Positions 5,681 to 5,753 of a stretch of DNA of 5,753 bases are shown piece after piece. Location: contig JAOUDU010000201.1 of assembly GCA_029859085.1 (NCBI GenBank), forward strand, positions 1 to 5,753, written 5' to 3'. Made by a program: the position numbers and the translations under genes. The notes under the pieces are model-generated. The model made no database searches and had not been told where the DNA came from. It worked only from the letters and a program-made list of their open reading frames with translations. Position 1 is the stretch's first letter. Every line of letters begins with the position of its first letter. Origin of the DNA: Gammaproteobacteria bacterium. GTDB taxonomy: Bacteria; Pseudomonadota; Gammaproteobacteria; Pseudomonadales; Halieaceae.

Positions 5681-5753
5681 TCAGTGGCAGGCCAGCCAGG
5701 CCCGCGTGTTTTCTATGTCCCTGGCAATATTTTCCCTCAGCTCATCCACGGAA
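5681..5753 (-). CDS. ribF: Riboflavin kinase/FAD synthetase RibF, C-terminal end (cut by right window edge)
   Basis: Only the last 23 codons and the TGA stop (5683-5681) are present. The peptide reads SVDELRENIARDIENTRAWL followed by ACH. It matches the usual RibF C-terminus, where a segment of the type (F)xSxDELxxQIxxDxxxAR closes the riboflavin kinase domain. RibF is a bifunctional cytoplasmic enzyme that phosphorylates riboflavin to FMN and adenylylates it to FAD. The call rests on this short match plus position: ribF directly upstream of ileS is a well-known arrangement in gammaproteobacteria. It is probably co-transcribed with ileS, given the 20-base gap with no promoter or terminator visible. 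Confidence 0.8.
   Translation of the reverse strand, partial: SVDELRENIARDIENTRAWLACH

Overview
The window looks like chromosomal DNA of a GC-rich gammaproteobacterium, probably from the Pseudomonadales/Cellvibrionales side of the class. This is inferred from three things: the gene order ribF-ileS-lspA-fkpB-ispH followed by type IV minor pilin genes (an arrangement known from Pseudomonas and relatives), the protein sequences, and the intergenic repeat. No database search was possible. Every gene supported here reads on the minus strand, so transcription runs from the right edge to the left edge.

Right to left, the housekeeping block is: the last 23 codons of ribF (riboflavin kinase/FAD synthetase, cut by the window edge), ileS (isoleucyl-tRNA synthetase, 934 aa), lspA (lipoprotein signal peptidase, 176 aa from the preferred start), fkpB (SlpA-type FKBP peptidyl-prolyl isomerase, 151 aa) and ispH (4-hydroxy-3-methylbut-2-enyl diphosphate reductase, 316 aa). 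The genes are packed very tightly: a 20-base gap, then overlaps of 26, 4 and 1 bases. This indicates one polycistronic unit with translational coupling. The products serve unrelated needs: flavin cofactors, Ile-tRNA charging, lipoprotein maturation, protein folding and isoprenoid precursors. All catalytic motifs that could be checked are intact.

Between the ispH stop and the next gene lie 294 non-coding bases (655-948). Beside ispH there is a compact set of inverted repeats (807-938). It contains a perfect 13-bp hairpin 10 bases after the ispH stop, and an imperfect 30-bp stem enclosing two small palindromes that share the core CATGGATG. One arm belongs to both large stems, so the two cannot form together. 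It resembles a mobile or REP-like structured repeat. Nearer the pilin genes are a weak AlgR-like site and a perfect 9-bp dyad that buries part of the pilin gene's Shine-Dalgarno sequence.

The left end holds the start of a minor pilin operon: a complete GspH/FimT-family pseudopilin (189 aa, prepilin cleavage site, C-terminal GRxR motif linked to DNA binding in FimT proteins), overlapped by the start of a pilV-like gene that runs off the left edge. Both appear to start with GTG. These proteins prime type IV pilus assembly and may take part in DNA uptake.

No tRNA or rRNA gene, CRISPR array or transposase was recognised. No wholly new system is evident. The least explained pieces are the intergenic structured element and the hairpin over the pilin ribosome-binding site.
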